Assembly (NCBI GenBank): GCA_019703815.1
Contig: AP023053.1
Span: 1,102,995-1,166,994 of the forward strand
Length of the DNA: 64,000 nucleotides
Direction of reading: 5' to 3'
Source: Thaumasiovibrio occultus
GTDB taxonomy: Bacteria > Pseudomonadota > Gammaproteobacteria > Enterobacterales > Vibrionaceae
Part shown: positions 41,626 to 50,386 of the stretch, piece after piece
How positions within the stretch are numbered: the first letter of the stretch is position 1
How the letters are laid out: the number at the start of each line of letters is the position of its first letter
Program-made: the position numbers and the translations under genes
Notes under the pieces: generated by a model
What the model was told of the DNA's origin: nothing
The model's database searches: none
The model's input: only the letters and a program-made list of their open reading frames with translations

Positions 41626-42276
41626 TCATATTCCGACTAAAGTAAAGCGCGACAGATCAATGCCTTCAAGAGCACAGACTGCCTTAATACTGAGATCATC
41701 GCACAGTAAGCGGATATAGCGTGAGAGATGGGGATAGCGCGCCGGTGATCGCTCTAGCGGGAGACACCAGCAAGCCAACATAAAGAGATAGTAATCACAG
41801 GCAGTCAATTGCGCATCGACGAGATATGCCGATGTCGCCAATTGAGCATCGAGGATTGCCAAGCTCTCTTCAATGCGCCGATCTTGCGCTGCGATCACGC
41901 TTGTCACGCCTTCGACATCATCCGTTTGCCGACTGGGGTAATAGCGCGCCATCAGTTGGCTTTGCAGGGTATTGGTGAGAAACATCAGCCACTGGAACAC
42001 GTGTGCCCGCTCGTGGCTACCAACCGGCGGCAACAGACCTGATTGCGGATAGCGCTCGCACAGATGCACGCAGATGGCAGCGCTTTCAAATAACGTCAAT
42101 TCGCCATCAACCAACGCAGGAATACGCCCCATCGGATTGAGGCGCAAATAATCGTCTGATTTATGCGCGTTGGCTTTTCTGTCCACCAGCACCAATTCAT
42201 AAGGCGCTTGCAGATGGTGAAGCAGAAAATGCGGCGCTAGACTGGCGTTGTTAGGATAATAGTAGAGCTGGAACAA
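41626..42276 (-). CDS. Glutathione S-transferase family protein
   Basis: The 216-residue product has a thioredoxin-like N-terminal domain, FQLYYYPNNASLAPHFLLHHL, with NPMGRIPALVDGELTLFESAAICVHL, the cis-Pro and glutathione-contacting ES motif. The C-terminal domain is all-helical with LTACDYYLFMLACW. The start is TTG 42276, with GGGGAG eight bases upstream. GSTs conjugate or bind glutathione; the substrate is unknown. The glutathione operon of this window lies 8 kb away, so no direct link is shown. Confidence 0.88.
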   Translation of the reverse strand: MFQLYYYPNNASLAPHFLLHHLQAPYELVLVDRKANAHKSDDYLRLNPMGRIPALVDGELTLFESAAICVHLCERYPQSGLLPPVGSHERAHVFQWLMFLTNTLQSQLMARYYPSRQTDDVEGVTSVIAAQDRRIEESLAILDAQLATSAYLVDAQLTACDYYLFMLACWCLPLERSPARYPHLSRYIRLLCDDLSIKAVCALEGIDLSRFTLVGI

Positions 42277-42499
42277 GCGGCTATCTCCCCTTTTTTCTTG
42301 GCAAAGATGTTTTGCGAAGACGTTCCACTCTAGCGAACCCTAAAAAGGCGAACAACTGACTTTATTTGGCAAACGCGCGTTTATCGAAATGATTCACAAA
42401 GCCAGTGCATTATTGTTGATCGTCTGCCTTGTCAGCGCTGGTAGTTTGAGCAGGCAGTCAGCGCTGAGAAATCAGAGCCGGAAAATCATTGCCGGTAAA

Positions 42500-43231
42500 T
42501 CAGAGTTGAGCCACCAAAGCCTCAAGCGCGGCGCGCGACGCCAACTTTTCCCCTTGCATCATGACATAGGCTTCATTGACGTACTGATCTACCCCTTCTT
42601 TGACATCTTGCTCAAACAACACCACGTTATTCAATACAGACGCCACTTGCAGGCCACGCAAACGGCCGACGGTAAACAAGGCCGAGGTTTCCATATCAGC
42701 GCCTAAGATGCCCTTTTTGTTCCAAAAGCGGCAAATGGCTTCTTCATCATCAGTATAAAAACTGTCGTGCGAACGCACGACGCCGCTGTGATAGGTGGTT
42801 TCTTGCTCAGACAAATACTCATGCAGCGCTTTTAGCAGCGAAAAACTCGCATACGCCGGATACGCTGCATCGACATAGGCTTTTGAGCCACCTTCATCAC
42901 GCACAGCCCCTTCTGCTAGGATCAACTCGCCCAATCCAATACCCGCTTGCATTGCACCGGCTGAGCCCACCCGCACAATATGGCTTACCCCACACTGTTT
43001 CAGTTCTTCAATCGCAATGATCATCGACGGCGCACCAATGCCCGTGCTGCACACCGACACGGGCACGCCTTTATATAGCCCGGTAAACACGCGATATTCT
43101 CGGTTTTCAGCGACTTTTTCCGCGCGATCAAACAATGCGGCGATGCGATCAGCGCGATCGGGCTCGCCACACACAATCACAAATGGCGCTACTTGGGTTT
43201 CATCAACACCGATATGGGGTTGCTTTGACAT
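42500..43231 (-). CDS. udp: Uridine phosphorylase-type nucleoside phosphorylase
   Basis: The 243-residue product shows the NP-I family features: FVIVCGEPDRADRIAALFD (phosphate-binding Gly-Glu-Pro and Arg), CSTGIGAPSMIIAIEEL, IVRVGSAGAM and GADMETSALFTVGRL with the ribose-binding Glu. The pattern is nearest to Udp, which splits uridine to uracil and ribose-1-phosphate; specificity should be checked. AAGGACC precedes the ATG. It is divergent from the YeiL-like regulator, with a shared motif GAGGAC-N4-GTCCG between them. Confidence 0.87.
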   Translation of the reverse strand: MSKQPHIGVDETQVAPFVIVCGEPDRADRIAALFDRAEKVAENREYRVFTGLYKGVPVSVCSTGIGAPSMIIAIEELKQCGVSHIVRVGSAGAMQAGIGLGELILAEGAVRDEGGSKAYVDAAYPAYASFSLLKALHEYLSEQETTYHSGVVRSHDSFYTDDEEAICRFWNKKGILGADMETSALFTVGRLRGLQVASVLNNVVLFEQDVKEGVDQYVNEAYVMMQGEKLASRAALEALVAQL

Positions 43232-43385
43232 TTGGCGGTCCTTTTATTTCAAATGACAGACACCACAAAGCCCGCCGCAAACGATTGGCTATGACGTAAG
43301 CCAACAATCAACGACGGCGCTATCGCAGTCCTACCACAATGGGTTTAAACTAGGGCAATCTTACGGGGATTGGCCTGACAAACAG

Positions 43386-43400
43386 GAGGACTTTTGTCCG
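43386..43400. promoter_or_regulatory. GAGGAC-N4-GTCCG motif, copy 1
   Basis: GAGGACTTTTGTCCG contains the inverted repeat GGAC-N4-GTCC and lies in the divergent region between the nucleoside phosphorylase and the YeiL-like regulator. A second copy is at 46284-46298. It may be the regulator's binding site; this is inference. Confidence 0.5.
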
Positions 43401-43522
43401 GCAAAACCCGAATAAAATCGTTGTGATAGACAACTTTCACTGGGATGTGTGAGTGATATCGATAGGGATCATCCCGGCCACGATGCGGCCTGGTGATCAC
43501 CGACTCCCGATGAGAGAACACC

Positions 43523-44203
43523 ATGCGGATCAAACCTTACGCTCAAGGCCGTTTCAAAACCCTGCTCGAGCAAAAAAGCACCTTATTTCGAGAGTTCATC
43601 TATCAATGCCAAGTAGGTAGCCGCTACTTCAGTGCTGGCGACGCGATCTTAACCCAAGGCGAGGCGCTCGATTATCTTTACGTGGTGCCCGCAGGTCGCG
43701 TCTCGATGAGTATTCTGGCTGCAAATGGCCGCCGTTTTCAGCTTGGTGAAGCCAACTGCGACGATCATATCTTCGGCGAAATGGAGTTCTTCACCCACAC
43801 CCCTTGCCAGTGGAGCGTGGTGGCGGATGAAAAAATGCATGTCGATATTCTCTGCACCAAGCAACTGAGTGAGCGCTTACAGCAACACCCTGAAATGCTG
43901 TTTTTCTTTGCGTCGGCACTGGCTGACGACTATCAAGACTCACTCGATATCTACACCAACCGCTTGTTGCACCCCATCACGTACAACATCGCCTATGATT
44001 TGCTCATGCAGCAGCAATCCACGCCATCGTTAAACGGGTTTGACAAGGTGAACCAAGAGGCCGAGCGGTTTGGTACATCAGGGCGGGTTTATCGGCGCGC
44101 CTTGAAAACCTTGCTCGACAAAAACCTGATCCGCAAAGGAGAAGACGGTTTAGAAATTGTCGACGAAGCGGCGCTGAAAACCTTTCTCGACACCTACGAA
44201 TAA
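43523..44203 (+). CDS. YeiL-like Crp/Fnr family regulator
   Basis: The 226-residue product has a cyclic-nucleotide-binding-type fold (FSAGDAILTQGEALDYLYVVPAGRVSMSIL, HIFGEMEFFTH) and a C-terminal winged helix (AERFGTSGRVYRRALKTLLDKNLIRK). Overall it resembles E. coli YeiL, which is encoded beside a nucleoside hydrolase and a nucleoside transporter. Here it lies between a nucleoside phosphorylase and a CNT transporter, which supports control of nucleoside use. Cysteines at about 29, 92, 99 and 113 could hold a redox centre as proposed for YeiL. A terminator follows. Confidence 0.85.
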   Translation: MRIKPYAQGRFKTLLEQKSTLFREFIYQCQVGSRYFSAGDAILTQGEALDYLYVVPAGRVSMSILAANGRRFQLGEANCDDHIFGEMEFFTHTPCQWSVVADEKMHVDILCTKQLSERLQQHPEMLFFFASALADDYQDSLDIYTNRLLHPITYNIAYDLLMQQQSTPSLNGFDKVNQEAERFGTSGRVYRRALKTLLDKNLIRKGEDGLEIVDEAALKTFLDTYE

Positions 44204-44284
44204 GCAATACCTCAGTCATCACTGACTGTGGTTAAGCCCAGTCACTGTGCGCCTTTAGCCAAAAAAATGACTCGCTCTGAAAAC

Positions 44285-44313
44285 AAAAACGCCACCGACA
44301 CGGTGGCGTTTTT
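44285..44313 (+). terminator. Intrinsic terminator after the YeiL-like gene
   Basis: AAAAACGCCACCG and CGGTGGCGTTTTT form a perfect 13-bp stem around ACA, ending in a T-run. It can serve the converging NupC gene too. Confidence 0.93.
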
Positions 44314-44400
44314 CCTTGTTACGATTGTCTCAGCAGTCGCAGGGCTTTCCAAGCAATGCGTTGCTACCAAAGCCTGCTGAGCTGGCTTTGTGCTCGTCAA

Positions 44401-45606
44401 TTAAACGAACAGACCCACAATCGCCGCATTCATGAGGTTGGCAAGTGTCGCTGCAAGCAGTACTTTCATGCCAAGCTGGCCGATCACACCGGCACGCTCT
44501 GGGATCATGCTGCTTAGTGCGCCCACGACCATGGCAACGGAACCGATGTTAGCAAAGCCACACAAGGCGATGGTCATGATCGCGGTGGTACGATCGCTCA
44601 GTACGGCCTCGTTCATGCTGGCAAACGCCACGAACTCGTTTAGGGCAATTTTCTGACCCAAGAATGAACCTGCGTCCATCGCTTCGTTCCACGGCACACC
44701 AATAAGCCATGCCACTGGCGAGAAGAAGAAGCCCAAAATTACGTCGATGGTCAGTTTCTCGATGCCGAACTGTGCACCCACAGCGCCCAGCGCGCCGTTT
44801 AGCAACGCCATCAAACCGATACAAGAGATGATCACTGCACCAACGATAATCGCGATTTGCGTACCGGCAATCGCCCCTTTCGCTACCGCATCGATAAAGC
44901 TGGTTGGCTTTTCATCGTCTGGCAACTCAGGCACTTCATCAATGGTGGTTTCCGTTTCAGGGATGATCAATTTCGCGAACATCAAACCGGCTGGCGCTGA
45001 CATGAAACACGCCATGATCAGATAATTCAGATCTACGCCCATACCCGCTAGGCCCGCCAAAATCGAACCGGCAATCGACGACAGACCACCTACCATGATG
45101 GCGAAGATCTGGGCGCGCGTCAGTACGCGGTGGTAAGGCTTCACCAGCAACGGCGCTTCCGTTTGACCCAATACAATGTTACCTGCTGCATTCATCGATT
45201 CCGCGCGCGACGTGCCCAAGACACGTTGCAAACCGCCACCGATGATACGCACAAACCACTGCATGATCCCCAAGTAGTACAGCAGTGACGTCAGTGATGC
45301 GGTGAACACGATTTGTGGCAACACTTGAATTGCCCAAACAAAACCGATGCCTTCCACCGTGAAGTTCGCCAAGCTGCCAAAGGCAAACTTGATCCCTTCC
45401 GTACCGTAGCTAAACACTTTACCGACACCGTTAGACACGGCCAAAAGCACGCCCGCGCCCACGTCGGTTGCCAATACAAAGCCTGCAACGACCAAAATAA
45501 TGCCAAACGCACCCACAACCGCACGCCAGCTGATTTGGCTGCGATTTTCAGAGCAGAGGAAGCCCACGCCGAGCAGGGCGGCGATACCAATTAGAGATTG
45601 AAACAT
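44401..45606 (-). CDS. nupC: CNT family concentrative nucleoside transporter (NupC-like)
   Basis: The 401-residue protein has the CNT layout: AALLGVGFLCSENRSQISWRA at the start, then GIMQWFVRIIGGGLQRVLGTSRAES, GNIVLGQTEAPLLVKPY, and LNEFVAFASM together with ALCGFANIGSVAMVVGAL, which line the nucleoside and ion sites. It imports nucleosides with H+ or Na+. GGATAAATCTCT precedes the ATG. It starts six bases after the flavin oxidoreductase gene, so they are co-transcribed. Confidence 0.93.
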   Translation of the reverse strand: MFQSLIGIAALLGVGFLCSENRSQISWRAVVGAFGIILVVAGFVLATDVGAGVLLAVSNGVGKVFSYGTEGIKFAFGSLANFTVEGIGFVWAIQVLPQIVFTASLTSLLYYLGIMQWFVRIIGGGLQRVLGTSRAESMNAAGNIVLGQTEAPLLVKPYHRVLTRAQIFAIMVGGLSSIAGSILAGLAGMGVDLNYLIMACFMSAPAGLMFAKLIIPETETTIDEVPELPDDEKPTSFIDAVAKGAIAGTQIAIIVGAVIISCIGLMALLNGALGAVGAQFGIEKLTIDVILGFFFSPVAWLIGVPWNEAMDAGSFLGQKIALNEFVAFASMNEAVLSDRTTAIMTIALCGFANIGSVAMVVGALSSMIPERAGVIGQLGMKVLLAATLANLMNAAIVGLFV

Positions 45607-45612
45607 AGAGAT

Positions 45613-46155
45613 TTATCCGATGTGAGCGTTAACTACATTAATGATTTGTTGAGTGTGTTCCTGCGCCAGTGCGAGGGTTTTCACCACATCGCCACCTTCT
45701 TCAGGGATCGCATTCATTTCGAACGTCACGACTGTGTCGAGGATCTCCATTTCCGCCGCTTTAAAGGCGTGTTCAAATGAACGTTGATAGTTTTCCAGTG
45801 GCATGAAATTAAAGCCACTTTCTGAGTAAGACGCTGCCGTTGCACCTGCGGTGATCGAGAACAATAGCTTTTTCCCCTTAAGCTGACTGCCCTCTGGACC
45901 AAACGCAAAACCATAGGTAAAGACTTGATCAATCCACTCTTTCATCACTGACGGGAAAGTGCTCCAGTACAGGGGAAATTGCACGACGATCAGATCCGCT
46001 GCCAGCAAACGCTGTTGCTCTGTGGCGATATCACCAGAGAAATCGGCAGCATGAGCGATTTGCCACTCGGTCTGTTGCGCCAATAACTTCAAGATCTCGG
46101 CATTAGCGAACGAGTTCGCTAAGTTCGGGTGACCATTAATAACCAGGACGTTCAT
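45613..46155 (-). CDS. Flavodoxin-like NAD(P)H dehydrogenase (quinone-type)
   Basis: The 180-residue product begins MNVLVINGHPNLANSFANAE, the FMN-binding loop, and contains VQFPLYWSTFPSVMKEWIDQVFTYGFAFG and LLFSITAGATAASYS, typical of the NQO/KefF-MdaB family. It catalyses two-electron reduction of quinones. Pairing in one operon with a nucleoside transporter (gap of six bases) is unusual. The start has AGG seven bases upstream. The GAGGAC-N4-GTCCG motif is about 130 bases before it. Confidence 0.88.
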   Translation of the reverse strand: MNVLVINGHPNLANSFANAEILKLLAQQTEWQIAHAADFSGDIATEQQRLLAADLIVVQFPLYWSTFPSVMKEWIDQVFTYGFAFGPEGSQLKGKKLLFSITAGATAASYSESGFNFMPLENYQRSFEHAFKAAEMEILDTVVTFEMNAIPEEGGDVVKTLALAQEHTQQIINVVNAHIG

Positions 46156-46283
46156 AACACTAACCTATCGTGATGGTGCTTTGGGTTTCCGCCACCGCCG
46201 GCAAGGAGCTGCTGTGATTAAGCGGAAATTATCGTTGTATGAATAAGTTGGCGCGAGGATACCGCTGGCGAGATCAGAAGCAT

Positions 46284-46298
46284 GAGGACAAATGTCCG
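46284..46298. promoter_or_regulatory. GAGGAC-N4-GTCCG motif, copy 2
   Basis: GAGGACAAATGTCCG shares both half-sites with copy 1 at 43386-43400, differing only in the four-base spacer. It lies upstream of the NAD(P)H oxidoreductase-nupC operon, which is expected to be under the YeiL-like regulator. Confidence 0.5.
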
Positions 46299-46519
46299 TC
46301 CGGCTCGGTGTCAGGTCAAAAGTTTAAAAATTCCATACAATCCGACCGTCATCCCGCCATGATTGCTAGACGTAATAACATCAACAATACAGCGCAGATC
46401 CCGCCCCGAATCCATGGGCGCGGCATCATAGCCTAAAGTCAGGAAATTAGAATCAAAAATTGCGGAAACAGGTCTAAATCAGGTCCATTTTTCTCAACAA
46501 GGTATAAACGCGCAAGTTA

Positions 46520-46543
46520 TATACCCAAGTAACCTCAAGATGC
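46520..46543 (+). repeat. Solo end of the MITE-like element
   Basis: TATACCCAAGTAACCTCAAG plus ATGC matches the left end of copy 1 exactly over 24 bp. The internal element and the other end are absent. It sits about 80 bases before the start of the sigma-factor gene and is probably a deletion relic. Confidence 0.75.
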
Positions 46544-46621
46544 CACCACTAGGTGACTCTCGCTACACTTAGCGGTATAGTCCGCCATCTTGTTCTCTCT
46601 CACCGAGGTTTTTTTGCCACC

Positions 46622-47170
46622 ATGCTGTCTGAATGGCAACGTCATAAAACGCAACTGCGTCGTTATATTCAAAAGCGCGTCAATGATATCGATATGGTCG
46701 ATGACATCTTGCAAGAGGTCTACATCAAAGCGAGCACTAACTTACATCAGCTCAAATCGAGAGGGAGCTTGAAAGGTTGGCTTTACCGTATCGCCCACAA
46801 CACCATTATGGACTTCTATCGCCAGCGTCAGCCTTATGAAGAGTTGCCCGTCGACTTGATCGAAGAGGAAGCCGATCAAGGCGAGCAAGCGGTCCAAGAA
46901 TTAGCGGAATGTTTGCGCCCGCTGTTTGAAGAGTTGCCCGACAAATACCGCGAGCCCCTGCAAATGGCAGAGCTTGAAGGCATATCGCAACAGGCTATCG
47001 CCGATAAACTGGGGCTGTCCCTGTCGGGTGTCAAAAGCCGCGTCCAGCGTGGCCGTGCTAAGTTTCGCGAACAGTTATTAGAGTGCTGTGATATCGAAGT
47101 GAGCCGCAACGGCATCACCGGTTTTACGCCGCGCAACCCCAAACAAACCACCTGCAAACGATCGGATTGA
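46622..47170 (+). CDS. sigZ: SigZ-like RNA polymerase sigma factor
   Basis: The 182-residue protein has sigma region 2 (LSEWQRHKTQLRRYIQKRVND, DDILQEVYIKASTNL, GWLYRIAHNTIMDFYRQR) and region 4 (LPDKYREPLQMAELEGISQQA, LGLSLSGVKSRVQRGRAKF). After it comes LECCDIEVSRNGITGF, a Cys-rich tail typical of SigZ. Such ECF factors direct core polymerase to stress genes; no anti-sigma gene is next to it. ATG 46622 lacks a close ribosome site; an in-frame start at 46553 is possible but less conserved. A solo MITE end is just upstream, and a hairpin follows. Confidence 0.85.
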   Translation: MLSEWQRHKTQLRRYIQKRVNDIDMVDDILQEVYIKASTNLHQLKSRGSLKGWLYRIAHNTIMDFYRQRQPYEELPVDLIEEEADQGEQAVQELAECLRPLFEELPDKYREPLQMAELEGISQQAIADKLGLSLSGVKSRVQRGRAKFREQLLECCDIEVSRNGITGFTPRNPKQTTCKRSD

Positions 47171-47188
47171 TATCTAGGGTACAAAGAA

Positions 47189-47208
47189 AGGCCGTCGATT
47201 GACGGCCT
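47189..47208. terminator. Hairpin after the sigma-factor gene
   Basis: AGGCCGTC-GATT-GACGGCCT is a perfect 8-bp stem with a four-base loop between converging genes. On the minus strand it is followed by TTCTTTG, so it may end the chemoreceptor transcript too. Confidence 0.75.
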
Positions 47209-47237
47209 GTAAATGACGTGCGTTTTAACAGGAATAA

Positions 47238-49118
47238 TTAGCGATTATCACGGTTTTCAATATGAAAGAACTCTAACTCTGTGGTGAGATCTTTCGTCAA
47301 CACCGTAATGGTCTCATTCACCTTTTCAACTTGCTGATACCCCGAAACATTGCTCGCCACAATCTCTTGGATATCGGTTAGGTTCGACGACACCGTGTTA
47401 GCCAGCCCAAGCTGATCTTCAGCTGCCGTGCCGACATTGGTATTGATGATGGAAATCTCTTTCACTTTATTGCCAATTTCACCAAACAATTTGGCAAAGC
47501 GTCCCATTAGCTCTTGTGACTCCGTCACCATGGCGACATTACTTTGCATGATTTCATCGGCGTCTTGCGATTGTTGCTGCAACACCTGAATTTCATGCTG
47601 AACGCCTACGGTCGCTTGTTGTGTTTTCGCGGCTAGAGAGCGCACTTCATCCGCCACAACGGCAAAACCCCGACCATACTCACCCGCTCGCGCCGCTTCA
47701 ATCGCCGCATTAAGTGCCAACAGGTTGATTTGATCTGAAATACTATCAATCACTTCAACCACTGAGCTGATTTTCTCTGAATGGACTTTCAACTCTGAAA
47801 TCTTCTGCGACGACTCAGTGATCGCGGTGATCATACTGCTCGATGTCGATTCAGATTGGCGTAAGGTGCTAATCGCATCCTCCAGCGCATTGATTGCCGC
47901 ATGCGTTGCGGTATCTGCCTGCTGCGCGCTGCGTGCGACCTCCGAAGACGTTTCCGATAAGTTCGTTGCCGCGCCCGCAACCGCTATCACTTTGCCCATT
48001 TCATCTTCAGCGTTATTCAAGCTAGCACCAATCGCGTCAGAGATACGTGATTGATAACCCGACAAGCTAGTCATTGACGCATGAGATGACGACACAATCG
48101 ATGCGATATTACGGTGCAACGTGTCTAACCCATCCACAATGTCATCAAATTCATTGTTTGATCGCTCGATACGCTCATTTTGCGAAAACACACCTTTGGA
48201 CATATCCAATATCCAGCGGTTAATTTTGCCAAGATTGCGTAATTCACGTCGCACAATCAAGGCAACGACGAACATCAAAATGACGGTTAAACTCAGCAGC
48301 AAAATCACTTGCGTAACGAGCTGAGCCCGCGTGCTGTTAATTTCGTTATCAAGCGGGGTAATTGCCCATAAATGCTTCCCATCCGCTAACTGATTGCGTG
48401 TCACTGAAAACCAATCTTGCGCCGGGTTTTGATAGACCAAGGGTTCAGTACCGACATCTTTAAAGGCTGGCCTTAAGTCAAATAAGTTCTGCGAGATCGA
48501 AGCGGTATTCGTTGAGTCTGTCGCGAACACGTCCCCTTTGTCATTGGTGATCAAAAACTCATCGGCGCTATTGGTAATAAATCGCCCCGGATCCATATCA
48601 AATAACAACACACCAATACGCTGATTATTGTGTGAGATCGGCACCGATAACGTAATAACAAAATCACCGGTCGCGATAGATTGATAGACGGCAGACATAT
48701 AAAAAGACTCGCCGCGCTGCATAATATCGGTGTACCACGGTCTCATTAATTGCTTCGGATTTTGCTGTTGATGTATGTCTAGATTACCGTATGAATTACC
48801 GTTGGCATCAGACACAATAACTTCTTTTAGATTATACGCATTGGCTAAATGATGGATATCATTCAGCAGTTCATGCTCTGCGCCTTGCTTTACTTCATAT
48901 AGACGCACCGACATCAGCGTCGATACGGTATCCATTAAGTTGCGATAATTCTCTATTGATGCCGTGTACTGCTCGGTCAGCGCGCTCACGTTCTCACGGT
49001 TCGCCTGCACGATTAAACTGTCTCTATCCGCTTTCATGTTGAGATATGAAAACGACGAAAAAACAAAACAACTCAGTAAGCCTATAATGAAAAGTAATAT
49101 ATTTATTTTTCTAACCAT
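47238..49118 (-). CDS. Methyl-accepting chemotaxis protein with Cache-type sensor
   Basis: The 626-residue receptor has an N-terminal membrane helix (residues 6-28), a periplasmic double-Cache/PDC domain of about 240 residues (with [21 protein letters not shown] and [10 protein letters not shown]), a second helix (about 275-298) and a cytoplasmic signalling domain. The signalling tip is recognisable at [23 protein letters not shown]. The RPWY...Y...D pattern is like that of dCache domains that bind amino acids or amines. It is monocistronic, with a long AT-rich upstream region. Confidence 0.9.
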   Translation of the reverse strand: MVRKINILLFIIGLLSCFVFSSFSYLNMKADRDSLIVQANRENVSALTEQYTASIENYRNLMDTVSTLMSVRLYEVKQGAEHELLNDIHHLANAYNLKEVIVSDANGNSYGNLDIHQQQNPKQLMRPWYTDIMQRGESFYMSAVYQSIATGDFVITLSVPISHNNQRIGVLLFDMDPGRFITNSADEFLITNDKGDVFATDSTNTASISQNLFDLRPAFKDVGTEPLVYQNPAQDWFSVTRNQLADGKHLWAITPLDNEINSTRAQLVTQVILLLSLTVILMFVVALIVRRELRNLGKINRWILDMSKGVFSQNERIERSNNEFDDIVDGLDTLHRNIASIVSSSHASMTSLSGYQSRISDAIGASLNNAEDEMGKVIAVAGAATNLSETSSEVARSAQQADTATHAAINALEDAISTLRQSESTSSSMITAITESSQKISELKVHSEKISSVVEVIDSISDQINLLALNAAIEAARAGEYGRGFAVVADEVRSLAAKTQQATVGVQHEIQVLQQQSQDADEIMQSNVAMVTESQELMGRFAKLFGEIGNKVKEISIINTNVGTAAEDQLGLANTVSSNLTDIQEIVASNVSGYQQVEKVNETITVLTKDLTTELEFFHIENRDNR

Positions 49119-49528
49119 TGAAGAACCAAATAACGAAACAAATGAAAAGAAGAGTTAACTTTAAATACTTTACAAGCATCAATTCGCTAAAATGAGGTCA
49201 TCTCTAGTTAGCGTTCACAGTGCCTGAATGGTGCTTTTGTGTAATATTATTATTTGCGTAGTATTCTACAGTGAATAGCAGTGCAAAAATATAAGGTAAA
49301 GACAACCGTAACAGGCAACATCGAAGCAAATCACTTACTGCTTAGTTATTAATGACATTTTGTCTGAATTAATTGAGTTAAATTGCTCTAAAAATGAACA
49401 CGCCAATTTTACTGAGTTTATAAAATACAAACTCAACGTAACGAAAGTCACTTTTTGAGAATTATCGATACTCAGTGTTATTTTTGTTGTGAAAATAACA
49501 TTGAGTGAGAAATAACAATGCCGCGTTT
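49119..49528. other. AT-rich intergenic region
   Basis: About 410 bases upstream of the chemoreceptor and downstream of the small gene at 49529. I see no gene. It is AT-rich with several T-runs and must hold the chemoreceptor promoter, but no site is clear enough to mark. Confidence 0.5.
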
Positions 49529-49924
49529 TTATCGTTTACTTTCTGGCAATTGCAGCAGCACTTTATCTACGCCGGCTTCGACGTAATGAAAGGGGGCGGT
49601 AAGTTTGCCTGTCAATTGCAGATGGTACATAAAATCAAACGGCGAGATCTCCGTTTTAAAGGTGTCCCAGAACACGAAACCCAGCTCATTTAGCACCATA
49701 CACAATGCTTCCAGTGCTGGGTTGTCGGGAAAGAGATAGGCGCCAGTCGAATACGGCACATCGGAGTGAAAATGCAGGTAGGCGTAGTCAGGGCTTGGGC
49801 CTGTAAAGCCTGCCACGTTTTTTTCGTAAACCGTAATTCCTCGCTCGGCCAGCGGCGCTAGCTCTGCCTTGTTTTTCGTAAACAAGGTGATCTCATTATC
49901 TTTAATCCATAAAACCTTAACCAC
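49529..49924 (-). CDS. Conserved hypothetical protein, 131 residues
   Basis: The soluble product begins VKVLWIKDNEITLFTKNKAELAP and includes DYAYLHFHSDVPYSTGAYLF and PALEALCMVLNELGFVFWDTFKTE. I recognise no domain. It starts at GTG 49924 with AGGAAA upstream. It is transcribed away from gshA across a CT-rich leader region. Confidence 0.65.
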   Translation of the reverse strand: MVKVLWIKDNEITLFTKNKAELAPLAERGITVYEKNVAGFTGPSPDYAYLHFHSDVPYSTGAYLFPDNPALEALCMVLNELGFVFWDTFKTEISPFDFMYHLQLTGKLTAPFHYVEAGVDKVLLQLPESKR

Positions 49925-50386
49925 GGCGTTTTCCTTTCACTGCCCCTGTTTTTCCGTTCACTGACAACCGTCAGCCTGAAACCGCTCAGCCTTTAATGGC
50001 AATCGCTTGGATGATACGCCTAACCTGTGAGTGAATTTGCGAGCGTCTATCGCTTTTCGTCATCTTGCTCTTCTTGCTGTAGATCATTCCTCTTGTTCTA
50101 TCTCGGCCAAAGCTATCTCAGCCATCTTTATCTCATCACTCTTCGGTTTGTCCGTTTCTCATCAGATCTCCTATTTCCCATCCGTTTATCCTGTTTCTCA
50201 CCGCAGCTGCTGTGCCACCTACATACGCTGCGCTTCAAAGCTCACTCATCTAAACGCCCGAACTGCACACAAAACAGGCAAACGATATTTCCATCACACT
50301 TTTTTCGTTATTTTTCGCATCTATTTGCATCTTTTTGCAGTGGGTGTCGTCTTCTTAGGGTTAACGCATCACAAATGAAGTAATCC
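49925..50386. other. CT-rich leader region upstream of gshA
   Basis: No gene is supported. From about 50040 to 50345 the plus strand is strikingly pyrimidine-rich, with repeated CATCT, TATCTC and TTTCTC words. Two overlapping open frames here owe their length to the composition and look non-coding. The stretch holds the gshA promoter and possibly a regulatory leader transcript. Confidence 0.5.

Noticed and set aside
50027-50383. Two overlapping open frames of about 115 codons upstream of gshA
   Set aside because: They owe their length to CT-rich composition, translate to Ser/Phe/Leu-rich low complexity, overlap each other and lack ribosome sites.
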